From NCBI GenBank assembly GCA_026874595.1, contig CM049316.1, positions 59,405,676 through 59,469,675 on the forward strand: a stretch of DNA of 64,000 nt, written 5' to 3'. The position numbers were made by a program, and so were the translations under genes. This DNA comes from Sipunculus nudus. Lineage: Eukaryota; Annelida; Sipuncula; Golfingiida; Sipunculidae. The notes beneath the pieces are model-generated. The model worked only from the letters and a program-made list of their open reading frames with translations, did not search any database and had not been told where the DNA came from. This document shows, in pieces, positions 50,790-61,698 of the stretch. Numbering within the stretch: position 1 is the stretch's first letter; every line of letters starts with the position of its first letter.

Positions 50790-53290
50790 ACACTATTATT
50801 TCAGTTTAATCAAGCCTTCAAATATAAGCATGAATTAGTATTGGTTATAGCCCAATAAAATGTAATGCCAATCGTGAGGTTTGCGAGGCTTGAGGTTAAT
50901 TCGTGTACAAGTGACTCTACAATCGTGAATATTCCGTAATGACGTTTCTGATCATGTTCTCGATCTATACACCAAAATCTACTGGACTCTTCATTGGTCT
51001 ATCTGAAGCGGATCCAGGGGAGGTGTCCAGGGGGTCCGCCCCCCCCCCCTTTTTAGCCAATGCAACCTTTATTCAAGAGTTGCTTTTTGCAGCTTGGACC
51101 CCCACTTTCCGCACCTGTGGACTTTTTTTTAAGGTCTTCTTATAACTCTTGCTAGGTCGGACCCCTTTTTTTCCTAAATCCTGGATTCGCCCCTGTCTAT
51201 TCCCTGAAGATTTCATGAGATTCCGTTCGTGATTTAGTGAATCATGTTGGGAATTAAGACACACACAGGCACAAACACATAGACACGCATACTCTCCCTT
51301 TCAGTTTAGTCATTAAGCTAAATGCTACCAGGTCGACTCTGATAATATTTCACCTGAGGGTTGGGTTCCATCACATGAAAATCTATGATTTTATTTGTCA
51401 GTATTCCTAGTGCCGCTGTTAAGATAGGTATAGTGGGAAAATGTGGGTTAAGACGGTTGCTAGGGAGGTACATGTAACCAGCGTAAATGATCAGTAGCAA
51501 ACAAAAAGTATACCACAAAAAGATATATTTATTAATTACAAAAGAAATTCTATTTATTAATTTAGGAAATCTGCAGATTCGGAGAATAGTATTAGGACAT
51601 GCCTGTTCAACACTCTTATCACAGATCGGGTTCGTAAGCATCACAGAAAGGTTTACTTATCAATCATTTATTTGATCAGCGTACAGCACAATGAATGTAA
51701 ACCTGAGCTCATGCACTAGAGTGTTAATACACCAACACGGATTTAAACACCAAATACTGTAAGAAAACGTCACTAGGGCTTCAAAGGGCCACGATAATTC
51801 GCAGGTGTTTACGTGAGTGTAGTGCTTTGAAAATTACACAAAGTAAACTGACAAAAGCTAAATCTGTATCAAAATGCTTAAACTAATTAGTATCCTTTAC
51901 AAGTATGAAGAGTTTTCACAAAGTCCAAGATACTTCAATATTGGCATATCATTCGACCATTGATAGTTGCGATGCCCTCTCAAGATTATGCGATCACCCA
52001 GCAAGAAACTAAACTGGTTGAATATTCTAGCCCTGTTCTTGTAAACCACTTACTTCCCAGTGGCCTCCCATGACCATTTTCGTGATAAAGGATCGTATCT
52101 TCCGCTGGTCCAGTATTGTCGTCTTATTGCTCCTGGAATGAGGGTGAATCTTGATATCTTTTACATTGGTAATTGGGGTTATTCATTTGAAACTTTCTTA
52201 TTTTCTACCTGCCAAATGTGAATTTGTGGCAAACATATAACAAAAGTATTCTAACTTTAAACAGATGAGTAGAAAAAAATCATTATGTATATACTATATC
52301 AATATACATTTAAATACTTAACCTTTATATATTTCACATTACCAGTACCAACTGATTTTTAGCTCTCTATTGTTATTGATGTATTAGTAAATATGTGATG
52401 TTTTATTTATAAGATAGTGTTTAAGATGTAAAGCGCATTTGAAACATGCGTATAAATTGCGCTACAGAATAATGTTATAAGTGCACTATATCAATAAAGT
52501 TATAGTTCTTATCATTTTATATATCTCACATAATTGCAATACCATATTTAATTTTGCAAATGTGACATCTCATTTATTACTGTTCTTTTTAGCTCATTTG
52601 ACAAAGTACAGTAATGGCGCCGTCCAGCCAGCCGTTAGCAAGGCACACATCGTAACCGCTGGATCTAGAAACTTCTGACTGACTATTTAGGGAGGTCAGT
52701 AAAAAATCTTCAGGTAGGAAACCTGAAATTAACTTACTGCAACCCATATTCTCAGAGCTATGAGGCTCGTTTGTGCACCTCAGAACAATGAAAAAATTGA
52801 TACAAAAGTATTTGGATCAATAATGCATGTAATGGCATGATTTTTGCTCATGTTATTGATCATGGACAGTATCTATCTATTTGTTACGATTTTTTATCTA
52901 TTTTAACGAGCGTCAAATGACAGTAAATGTGTCAGTTTCTCATCTTTGGTTTAATCAAGTGTCCTAAAACCTTGTATATTTATTGAACATGACTAGTTTT
53001 ACTAGTTCCTGAAGCTTGGTGGTCTCATTAAACAGGTTCTGAAAATTTAGGAACTGCACAAACCTAAATATATATGACATATATATGACGGAAGTGATTA
53101 GACCACTTCTATGACTATCAGTTAAATACATATTTTGTAACAGGAAAAAATCTTTGATCTCCAATATATTTTGGTAATTATGTACTTAGATGCGTAATTT
53201 TATGTGTTAATATGTGAATGAAATGAAACTGCTTACAGTTGGTAAAAATGCTATTTTAAGCTTGCGCCGACTCGTCCCTTGACCCAACCA
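50790..53290. repeat. Recurrent non-coding unit, copy 4 (block B)
   Basis: Close copy of 11800-14270, including the 186-bp MITE at about 51008-51195 whose C run is longer here. Confidence 0.8.
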
Positions 53291-53617
53291 TCTAAATGAG
53301 TTTTTCTTTAAGTTTTTATTCACGTCGAGTCGGCATGGTCTTGCGAGACATTGTACCTATAAAATCAACACGACAGCAATTTACGGCAATACAGTAAAAT
53401 TTACAAAATACAAAATGAATATACTAGAGGGTTATAATTTAATAAACACATTCTAAGAAGGTACAGTACGAACTCATATTTATAAAGGTTCGTCTGACAC
53501 GACCAATATTCTCGTTTAAACGACTCAAAATTGTTTGGTCACGCCACTGGTTACTGACATCACTTGCTTCCTAGGAACATCAAAGGTTATTCCCTCTTTG
53601 TAATAAAGTCTTTTATG
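53087..53617. repeat. Flank repeat left of the retroelement-like insert (about 530 bp)
   Basis: The segment from atatatgacggaagtgatta to gtaataaagtcttttat occurs once in block A (about 14085-14618) but twice in B, on both sides of 53618-57404. Part of it is also present in U2 (21740-21890), so it is old unit sequence and not an LTR. Confidence 0.85.
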
Positions 53618-54006
53618 GGACAATGGCAATGGGACAACTCTGTCTAATGTCAACCACCTTATCGCCAGTAGACAGAGTTGTCCCATTGCCACTGATAGCA
53701 TTAACCTCTAAATCCTCATATTGACCCTTATCTTGAGAGGCTATAGAAGACTTACCTTTTACCAGTAGACCTGCAGGGACTATATTGCTGATAACTGACA
53801 TGGAAGTTGTAACATCTACACCTTTGTCCGGTGTAAAGAAAACGCGATTTTCCTGTTGGCCTACCCGTGTAGTCGAGCGACGGCCACCTGTCTCGACCGT
53901 TACGAGTTTAAAGGGGACGATGCACCCCCTGGCGCGTGCCTCGTACCGCTAACGGTTCCCGAAGCTGTTGAATTGGCACTTCCAGTCTTTGGTGACCTTA
54001 TCGGAC
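53613..54006 (-). pseudogene. Truncated protein-coding fragment of the insert (unknown family)
   Basis: From an ATG at about 54006 the minus strand reads MSDKVTKDWKCQFNSFGNR, hits one TAG, then stays open to the junction through segments such as GCIVPFKLVTVETGGRRS and VDVTTSMSVISNIVPAG. Its end CPIAIVP and stop are formed at the junction with the flank. An acceptor-like TTTCTTTTAG stands just before the ATG. The composition is that of real coding sequence, but no domain is recognised. A gag or accessory region of the inserted element is an inference from position. Confidence 0.35.
53625..53690. repeat. 22-bp perfect inverted repeat (hairpin) at the insert junction
   Basis: Arms 53625-53646 and 53669-53690 are exact complements with a 22-nt loop, only 7 bp inside the insert's left boundary. 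Confidence 0.9.
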
Positions 54007-54501
54007 ATTCTCGCTAAAAGAAACATGTGCAGCACACCAACTGGAGCATGAATAACTAAATATGCACTACAACAGTACCATATATGTACATATATAACAT
54101 ATGCTAAGGGAGTCCTAGTCCTTAACACCAACATACATCCTACAAATTCCGTTGACGAACAACCCTACCTATGTGAGGCACTACAATCGCTATGTTAAAG
54201 CACGGAATGCCCCTATGGCTGTCCAAGACCTATCGATATTAGTGCCAATACACGTCGATGCCGGCGACCAGCTACACTAGCCGCGTGCGATTACAAGCCT
54301 ACTGACTAACAGGTAGGATCTGCATACAAGGGTTGCGCCAATACCTGCTGCCCCAACAATTAGTTAGACAGTTAGTACATATTATATACGGTTCGAGCAC
54401 CGATCACGGTGACTCAAACCCCTGTTCCAATACACATTAACAGTGAGGTCGAGCACCGATCCCGGAGCCTCTAAACCTCACAAACACATATAGCTAATAG
54501 C

Positions 54502-54840
54502 CTACATAGAATACTGTGTCACATAATGTCTTAACAGCCCGGCGTCCATCAGTATCCAAACAGTATCGGCATCCATCCTATCGTCACCAACTGGCTGTAC
54601 TAATACATCCATCTCGGATGTCGCGCCGAAGACCTGGTCTTCCTTTAGTACCACTGTCCGCTCCTGACTATTGCCCACACTCACAAATCTATCTGCCGAT
54701 GTCGCCGATGTTGCGGCGGCCAATTCCTTTAAATCCGAAGTCGGTTCACCCACAAAACCAGGATTTATCCCCTGCAATATTAGTGGTGATGGCGTGCATG
54801 GTTGCCCGGCATTAATTCTATAGTGCAGTAGATTTAACAT
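54502..54840 (-). CDS. Hypothetical ORF in the insert (112 codons)
   Basis: Acidic, protein-like frame (for example NPGFVGEPTSDLKELAAAT, then VLKEDQVFGATSEMDVL). No recognised domain. Its first 20 codons lie on the antisense strand of the 106-bp repeat that leads into the plus-strand frame at 56505, so the two cannot both be in their original context. Confidence 0.3.
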   Translation of the reverse strand: MLNLLHYRINAGQPCTPSPLILQGINPGFVGEPTSDLKELAAATSATSADRFVSVGNSQERTVVLKEDQVFGATSEMDVLVQPVGDDRMDADTVWILMDAGLLRHYVTQYSM

Positions 54841-55715
54841 TACGCTCGTACCTTCTGGCTGCTGGTGATAGATTTGTGGACATCATATATATATACTTAT
54901 ACATACATATAGATATACATCCACATGGACAAATGATTCACTTTCTGTGCAAGCTTTGCTTCAATTCAAACCAGCACCCTTATAAAATACTACAGTCAGT
55001 AAGAGATGCCCGACAAGTCCAGGTGCAAGATTAGTTATATACACCTTACTTTAACAATACGTGTTACCGGTAACGGTATTGTTAAGTTATTTTCATTGAT
55101 TGACAGTTCTGTTCAAAGTCAGTAACAGAGACTGTTAGTATCACCTCAAAGATTATGGTACTGTATACATAATAGACATACACACCCGGTTCAGCAAGCT
55201 CAGGGTTACACAAGACAATGATTATTGGCCTAATCAGTCAAAAACCCTCCGATTCAAGGCAGATGCACCGAGCCGGTGACCGCTGACCTCGGTACGTTAC
55301 CAGACACAATTAACCACAACTTGGGCAATCCCCGCACCTCCAATGATTAATTAGTCAACCGAGTCAAAGCTACCAGAAAATTCTAACAATTGACTTTGGT
55401 ATCCGATTGCAAATCCACTCCGAATCGCTCTATTATACGCAGTCAGGTGCACCGCGCCGGTGACCCCTGACGTTTAATCAAACGCACTGTCGGTCCCACT
55501 CGCCTTATAAGATTGAGGATTCGACACAATATTTCTCTCATAATCTCTATAACCTCTTAAAGTTTTGTATTTTATACCCTCACTCACCAAATAAACCATG
55601 AGAAGCGGACAAATTTCGCTAGCTCAAAATTCCTAAATCACCAATCAATTAAATGTCAATAGAATGTGCACCGAATCCCTCGGTCGACCATTTTTATTCT
55701 TAAAAATTATATTTA

Positions 55716-56084
55716 CGCTGGGCGCCAGATGTTGAAGATGCTAATACAGGCTGAACACTGGTGGTAAATGAGTGTCACTTACTACGATTACGTCACGTTG
55801 TTGCTGCCACGGCACAGGTAGTTCGATCGTTCCCCATGGACCTCGATCATAGTTCTGCTATCCTAGTCAATCTTGCCGCTCCTACACGATTCCGGCCTAC
55901 TGCGCCTGCGTGCACATTCATCGACCTCTGAATATATCGACCTCCCTTATATATATATGTATGTATATGTTCACATATATATGTACCTGGAGAGTTAGAT
56001 ATATTTGAAAAATATTGCGTCACGGTGTGATTATTAATGCTAAAAACACAGACTACGGTGCGGCTCAGTTCAAGGCTTGTCACA
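55716..56084 (-). mobile_element. LTR-like segment and primer-binding site (minus orientation)
   Basis: Read on the minus strand, a segment ending CTTCAACA (55730) is followed two bases later by TGGCGCCCAGCG (55727-55716), the form of a Gypsy-type primer-binding site after a 5' LTR. A TATA-like ATATATATAAGG lies at about 55945-55960. TGTGACAAG at 56084 is a possible LTR start (TG...CA, about 355 bp). No second LTR copy is present, so the boundary is not proven. GGCGCCAACTG at about 56368 on the plus strand is a rival primer-site candidate. Confidence 0.4.
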
Positions 56085-56504
56085 TTTACTTGATGGCCTT
56101 GCATTCTCTTTAACGGGGTCAATTAAAATTAATTTTATATTTTTGTTTTCATGGTATTTTGAAGTTGCTGTGTAATCAAGGTAACATAGTGAATTTATTT
56201 ATTTATTAATTTTCAGTACATTTTTCAATCAAATTACATCGTGACCTTTTTTTTCGGTTAAGGCAACGCCACTGTAATTTAGGTATCATAATGCTATTAT
56301 TTTTTTAAAATTTCTATCCGACTTTTCAAATCAAGGATACATGGGAATTTATTCTATATACCTACAAGGCGCCAACTGCTCATGTGTTTATTAGTGATGA
56401 TGACGTGCATGCTTGCCCGGCATTAATGCTATAGTGCAGTAGATTTAACATTACGCTCGTACCTTCTGCCTGCTGGTGATAGATTTGTGGACATCACAGC
56501 AGGT

Positions 56505-57437
56505 ATGTCGCATGTGATAGACTTAAGCACTGCTTCGGCAGTGGAGATGACCGAGGCTAACCCTACACTTTTCCCCGATATTACCGCACAAGCTATAGTT
56601 CGCCTGCGCCATGAACAGCCGTGTTTTGGTTGTACAGAATTAGCTCAGGTCTCGAGAAGGTCGGCCACGTCCTGGAACGAATTATTCACGGCTGGGGTTT
56701 TTATTATTTCGGGGACAAAAGTTGAAGGTCAGTTGCATCATGCAGCATGCATCCACCCCAAGAGTCCCGGGTCTGGCAGGGCAATCAAAAGCAAATGCAA
56801 CTTTCCCTTTTGCCATGTTTCTGAACAATCGGTTGGAGACAGTGGGTCCTTGGGGTCCCCACGAGGAAGTGTGCAGGTTGGCTCCTTAACCATGACCCCA
56901 CAAGCTACAGGCGGGAATATGGGTCCTGTAACACATAATGTGTCATATGCCGGTTCGGATGTGGACCAGCCATTACCGTATAGCCATGGTGTCCCAGGGC
57001 AGTATCGTGACTACCCCTCCTGGGAACTTAGAGATGACCTTGAACTTAGCCCAGGAGGTCAGGGTGCAGGTGTACTTTATACCCATACAGCTGACATGAT
57101 GCCTCATTCTGGGGTTGGTCATGTAGATAGCCTAAGATGTGGTCAGTCTAACGTCAGGGGTGGAGGTCCGACATTGGGATATACATTAGCAGAGGGGTTA
57201 GAGAGGAAGGACCATGGATCTCAAGGGAAGGGTCGACCGAGTCGACCAATACCCACATTTACCGACCAAGGCAGGCAAGGCATGCAACCTGCCAGTGCCC
57301 GGACATATGACTCGTATCACTATTATGGCCCCAGGCAGAGTTACCTCGACTGTCAACAGGGGCTCGATGCTCCTGTACAGCACCAGGCCCATAATGTGTG
57401 GCAATATATGACGGAAGTGATTAGACCACCTCTATGA
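56505..57437 (+). CDS. Gag-like ORF of the insert with a helix-hairpin-helix-like N-terminus, truncated
   Basis: The reading frame has ATG at 56505 (MSHVIDLSTASAVEM) and is open to 57437. Residues about 4-60 have the spacing of a helix-hairpin-helix segment (VIDLSTASAVEM, then PDITAQAIVRLR, then ELAQVSRRSATSWNELF), which I recall from gag-like proteins of invertebrate LTR elements. The rest is Gly/Pro/Ser/Gln-rich and low in structure. The last nine residues (MTEVIRPPL) and the stop come from the duplicated flank, so the true C-terminus is lost. The frame is also open upstream of the ATG to about 56426, through the 106-bp repeat. A retroelement origin is likely; gag is an inference. Confidence 0.45.
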   Translation: MSHVIDLSTASAVEMTEANPTLFPDITAQAIVRLRHEQPCFGCTELAQVSRRSATSWNELFTAGVFIISGTKVEGQLHHAACIHPKSPGSGRAIKSKCNFPFCHVSEQSVGDSGSLGSPRGSVQVGSLTMTPQATGGNMGPVTHNVSYAGSDVDQPLPYSHGVPGQYRDYPSWELRDDLELSPGGQGAGVLYTHTADMMPHSGVGHVDSLRCGQSNVRGGGPTLGYTLAEGLERKDHGSQGKGRPSRPIPTFTDQGRQGMQPASARTYDSYHYYGPRQSYLDCQQGLDAPVQHQAHNVWQYMTEVIRPPL

Positions 57438-57940
57438 CTATCAGTTAAATACATATTTTGTAACAGGAAAAAATCTTTAATCTTCAATATATTTTGGTAA
57501 TTATGTACTTAGATGCGTAATTTTATGTGTTAATATGTGAATGAAATTGAACTGCTTACAGTTGGTAAAAATGCTAATTTTAGCTTGCGCCGACTCGTCC
57601 CTTGACCAAACCATCTAAATGAGTTTTTCTTTAAGTTTTTATTCACGTCGAGTCGGCATGGTCTTGCAAGACATTGTACCTATAAAATCAACACGACAGC
57701 AATTTACGGCAATACAGTAAAATTTACAAAATACAAAATGAATATACTAGAGGGTTATAATTTAATAAACACATTCTAAGAAGGTACAGTACGAACAAAT
57801 ATTTATAAAGGTTCGTCTGACACGACCAATATTCTCGTTTAAACGACTCAAAATTGTTTGGTCACGCCACTGGTTACTGACATCACTTGCTTCCTAGGAA
57901 CACCAAAGGTTATTCCCTCTTTGTAATAAAGTCTTTTATT
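57410..57940. repeat. Flank repeat right of the retroelement-like insert (about 530 bp)
   Basis: Second copy of 53087-53617. After its end (cttttat) come about 66 bp (57941-58006) absent from block A, before A-like sequence resumes at ctgcagaaatccattcc. Confidence 0.85.
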
Positions 57941-58452
57941 AAATATTTTTTCGTGGAGATACCCGCCTCCATTTTTAATGCTAACTTAGCTATGTGTATG
58001 TACATCTGCAGAAATCCATTCCGGTTTCGGACTGAGTGACAGGGTAGTATCACACGCTTCCTCTCATTTTATATTCTTGCGTCAACCAGGCCTGGTGACT
58101 CCTGCACCGGCGGGCCCTGGGTGCGTAATCGTCCCAATTGCTATGTCATACCACCGAGGAACCCCCGAAAGGCGCAATCTTTCGTGAGAGAATTATTATC
58201 TTTGTTATAAAGCTTTTCATGTAATGCACTGAATAGATTATAGAAAAATCACGGGGCAAAGATCAAAGATTGTCTTTTGGGGACCTCAATATATATGGAT
58301 AACCAGGACTTGGGCTAGTAGCATGCTGGCCTAGCTACCTCCAGCCTCTACCCAGGAAGTTATTGTGGCAATATCACATATAAAGGGGTACAGAGCAAAG
58401 GATATGGACAGTGTTGCTTTTATGCCCCGTGTCGATATATGGATGCACTAAT

Positions 58453-58605
58453 ACATTCACAATAATATTTTAAAAGGTAATTTTATGGCATTAGTATCAT
58501 TAGTATCAGTAACCATAAACAATTAATGTATATGGTTACTGATACAATTTTTTCCTCCTGGTCAATACTAATGCCATAAAATTACCTTATAAAATATTAG
58601 TGTGA
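58453..58605. repeat. Palindromic stem-loop element (block B copy)
   Basis: Partner of 15066-15226 with a shorter central loop. Confidence 0.8.
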
Positions 58606-59270
58606 ATGTATCAGTCCATTCGTATATCTATTTATTGATATAATTTTCATTTGCCTGAAAAAATGTGGTTTGAATATACGATTATTTTATAACATTTAAA
58701 AAATCATTTTTGAATGTATCAATGAATATACTTACTGATACATTTTTGAATCGAAAGGCATGTATCCTTTTAAGCTATTGATCCATTAGGAAAGGAAATA
58801 CTATAAGTTGCTTGACTTGAGTAAATTACAGCTTGCACTAATAACAACTTACTGAGTGGTTTTTCTCACTGCACTTGCACAGGCCTTGTCACTGAGCAGT
58901 TTACCCTTAGGACAGTTAGAATGAGAGAATCACCAAAGCACAACCTGCTTGGATGATTCATGCTTAATTTAGCTACTTACTGCTCACTTAATATTAGTGC
59001 ATGTTTATAATATTTTTGTAGTTTGCATAGTTTTATTAAACAAACTGTTCTATTAACACAGGTTCACTCTATTCTGTTTTTATAGTCCGCTTCCTGACAA
59101 AAAAATGCCTGAAAAATACTGTATCTTTTTGCTTACAAATACCACAAAATGAACCCCCAGTTAATCCCCATAATTTGGAGGCAAATTAATATTATATCAT
59201 TAAAAATATGGGTACATTGATACGCTAAAAATGAATAACAAAAAGTCATTTTTTGATTATAATATTGATC

Positions 59271-59365
59271 TGTCCGAAACGTCCTCCCTTGCTAAAAGGC
59301 CTTTCCGAAACGTCCTTGTCCGAAATGTCCTAGTCCGGAACGTTCGTGTCCGAAACGTCTGTCCA
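59271..59365 (+). repeat. TCCGAAACGTCC degenerate repeat (block B copy)
   Basis: Partner of 15889-15985 with a few substitutions. Confidence 0.8.
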
Positions 59366-59980
59366 CCTTAGAGACCTGTTCTCTAGTATGCATTTAGTAC
59401 ATTTGTGTAGGATAAATGTAGAAGTAAAGATAATACTAATTATATCACTGAACTCTCAACATAAGCCAATCAAAAGCAGAACTTCCCATTTTACAGGGAA
59501 AAAAGTCCCAGCTCATGCATTACATGCAGGTGCTCAAAACATCCTCAGTGTGACTTTCTGCCATTAACATATGTATTGTTACTTCAAAATTTGCATTTAT
59601 TATTGTCATGAAGTTAATCTATAAACTGATTGTAAGATTTTCCCTTTCAGTCAAGCTATTAAGCCTCTTAACTTTTAAGTGTTGAAGTCCCAGAGATTTT
59701 GACTTTAAACCATCACTCCGAAGCTCAGAACTTGATTTGAATAAAGACATTTTATGAAAGTTTTATATTTCTGTATTAATAACTTTGTAAAATTTATCAG
59801 CTTCGGTCATTTATCACTAAAGACAATCCCTTTACATTTGCCAGGCCTGTATTTTTCCTGGTGACATAGGAAGTGATCATTTAATACTTTTTAATGATAT
59901 ATTCTGCCATTCCTTTATAACTTATTATTGCATATCTAGATGAATTTAATGCAATTATCATTAGTTCGTATATCATTAAA

Positions 59981-60115
59981 ATGTACCTGTACCTGTACCT
60001 AGGTACTTTCTAAAGTACCTGTACCTGTACCTAGGTACTTTACAGGAATGTTGTACGTGTACCTGAACATTTCGCAAGTACCTGTACCTCTACCTAGGTA
60101 CTGTCACTTGTACCT
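59981..60115 (+). repeat. GTACCT minisatellite (block B copy)
   Basis: Partner of 16601-16735. It is slightly shorter near 60050 and restores a GTACCTAGGTAC at about 60090 where A has GTTAC. Confidence 0.9.
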
Positions 60116-61698
60116 GGCCCCAACCTGGCCCTTACAAGTGACCGCGACATCACGCATTGGCAACCAACCGACTGATCAGGGCTGCTCAATGAGTGCCATA
60201 GAGAGTGGCCGCATAAGGCAAGTTAATTAGTTATATTAGTAATTATTAATATGTGACTTTTGTAAGAAAACTGCCCGTAAATTCCTCTGCGTTATCCGTA
60301 ATACCCAGGTGGTCGTATTTCACAGAGTTTTATCTATAGATAATATAATGGAATTTCGAAAGGGACTAATATCCAGTGGTCGCAATAGCCAGTTGCCCAC
60401 ATTTTGCATGTGGTTGTTCAGACAGGTTTGACTGTATATCATGACTAGTTTTTTTCAGTTCCTGAAGACTGGTGGCGCCACTTTATCTTTAACTGATAAC
60501 CTTGACTTTTTATCTTCAGTATTTAAGTTGCCGCAATTAACAATAATGATGAACCTTCTAACTTTTATAGTAAATGTACTGTATATTTTTTACACCTATT
60601 CTTTTGGCCAAGTTCTTGGAGAAATTCTAAAAGTGGTGATCTTAACTTAGAACTTCAAGGTCAAATCAGTGGAAATATAGGATATTTGTGAACCCTATAT
60701 GTTTTAAGTACTGGTCGAAAGTATAAAGCAACACCTTCCGTCTTTTAGGAACTGCTTACCTGATAATAGGGAAGAATTTGGGTTCACAAGTTCAGAGTCA
60801 TAGGGTCCACTTCTTAAGAAAGCTATTTAGATGCATTTAATGCTAATCTTTTTATCACAAACCTTTCATCTTTCACGTATGGATACCTTCCAATAAGGGA
60901 AGATAGCTATTTATTTTGAGGACACAAAGGAAAACTACATTCTTTTTTAACAAGCTTGTGGACCAGTTTGAAGGTTAAGGGACGAGGTCACGGGACCCAC
61001 GCTTTAAAAAAGCACATGAAAATGTCCCTATAGACAAATTTAACTGAGCATCGAGACCCGTGGGTCCCTTTTTTCTATTAACTAACCAGATAGGAACTTG
61101 ATGATATGTTCTGCTCCTCCTCCGTTTCTATGCTGACCAGGTCACCACCTGCTAATTAACATCTCTCACGCGAGGCTTCCCAGGTCAACGGTTCCTCTAT
61201 GATCTTGTAACAAGATCCTTTTTTTTCTCCTTTCGATGAAAACGGGGTTTCCCATCCTGCTGCACAATGTACTGTATAATAAAAACAGAAACGTTAATAA
61301 CGTTAATCGTTGAACCGTTGTTACACGGAAAGATAAGGGGGTACTTTTACCTCTCCGGAATAATTAACTGCCTCATGGCAACGAAAGAATATTATAGGAA
61401 TGTATTGGATGATATGGACAAAATGTGTTTTGCAGGTGCACATTTATCTCACACGTTGTAAATAATACATTAGATTAAAATCAGGTCAAGTTTTATATCA
61501 GGTCAAGCGCGTGCATAATTTTATCGTTTTAAATGAGTGCATGAAAGAATGTGTTACTGGACTGCCACTGGATTCTATGGAAAAAAGTGTAAAATGTGAA
61601 AGATAAATCATAAAGTTAACTGAAGAAGGTATGAATAAAGTAAAAATAAATGCCACAGACGCCACTTTTACAGAATGCATTACTCTGAACATCCTTTA

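Larger units (their letters stand above)
53618..57404. mobile_element. 3.8-kb insert of LTR-retrotransposon character, truncated at both ends
   Basis: Absent from block A. Its left junction follows gtcttttat (53617) and its right junction falls in atatatgacgg (57404). It contains gag-like or unknown frames on the minus strand at the left, an LTR/primer-site-like region in the middle, and a 311-codon frame on the plus strand at the right. Frames at both ends run into the flank and stop there, so this is an internal fragment and not a complete element. A 106-bp direct repeat (54781-54886 / 56392-56496) suggests internal rearrangement. Confidence 0.65.
38226..61288. repeat. Block B of the large segmental duplication
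   Basis: Second copy of block A in the same orientation. Differences from A: the right palindrome arm (40158-43867) between the parts matching A up to about 5000 and from 5195; a LINE fragment at 38529-39213; a seventh 338-bp unit; the 3.8-kb insert 53618-57404 with its duplicated flank; and the absence of A 17112-18004. Unlike A, B continues at its right end into the lectin leader exons of U4. Confidence 0.9.

Noticed and set aside
54516-54815. Plus-strand 99-codon frame in the insert
   Set aside because: Its Ser/Pro/Arg-rich composition looks like the antisense of the more protein-like minus-strand frame at 54502-54840.
53087-57940. 530-bp flanks as LTRs of a complete retrotransposon with a solo LTR in block A
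   Set aside because: U2 (21740-21890) contains the left part of the segment as ordinary unit sequence, there is no primer-binding site at 53618, and the insert's frames are truncated.
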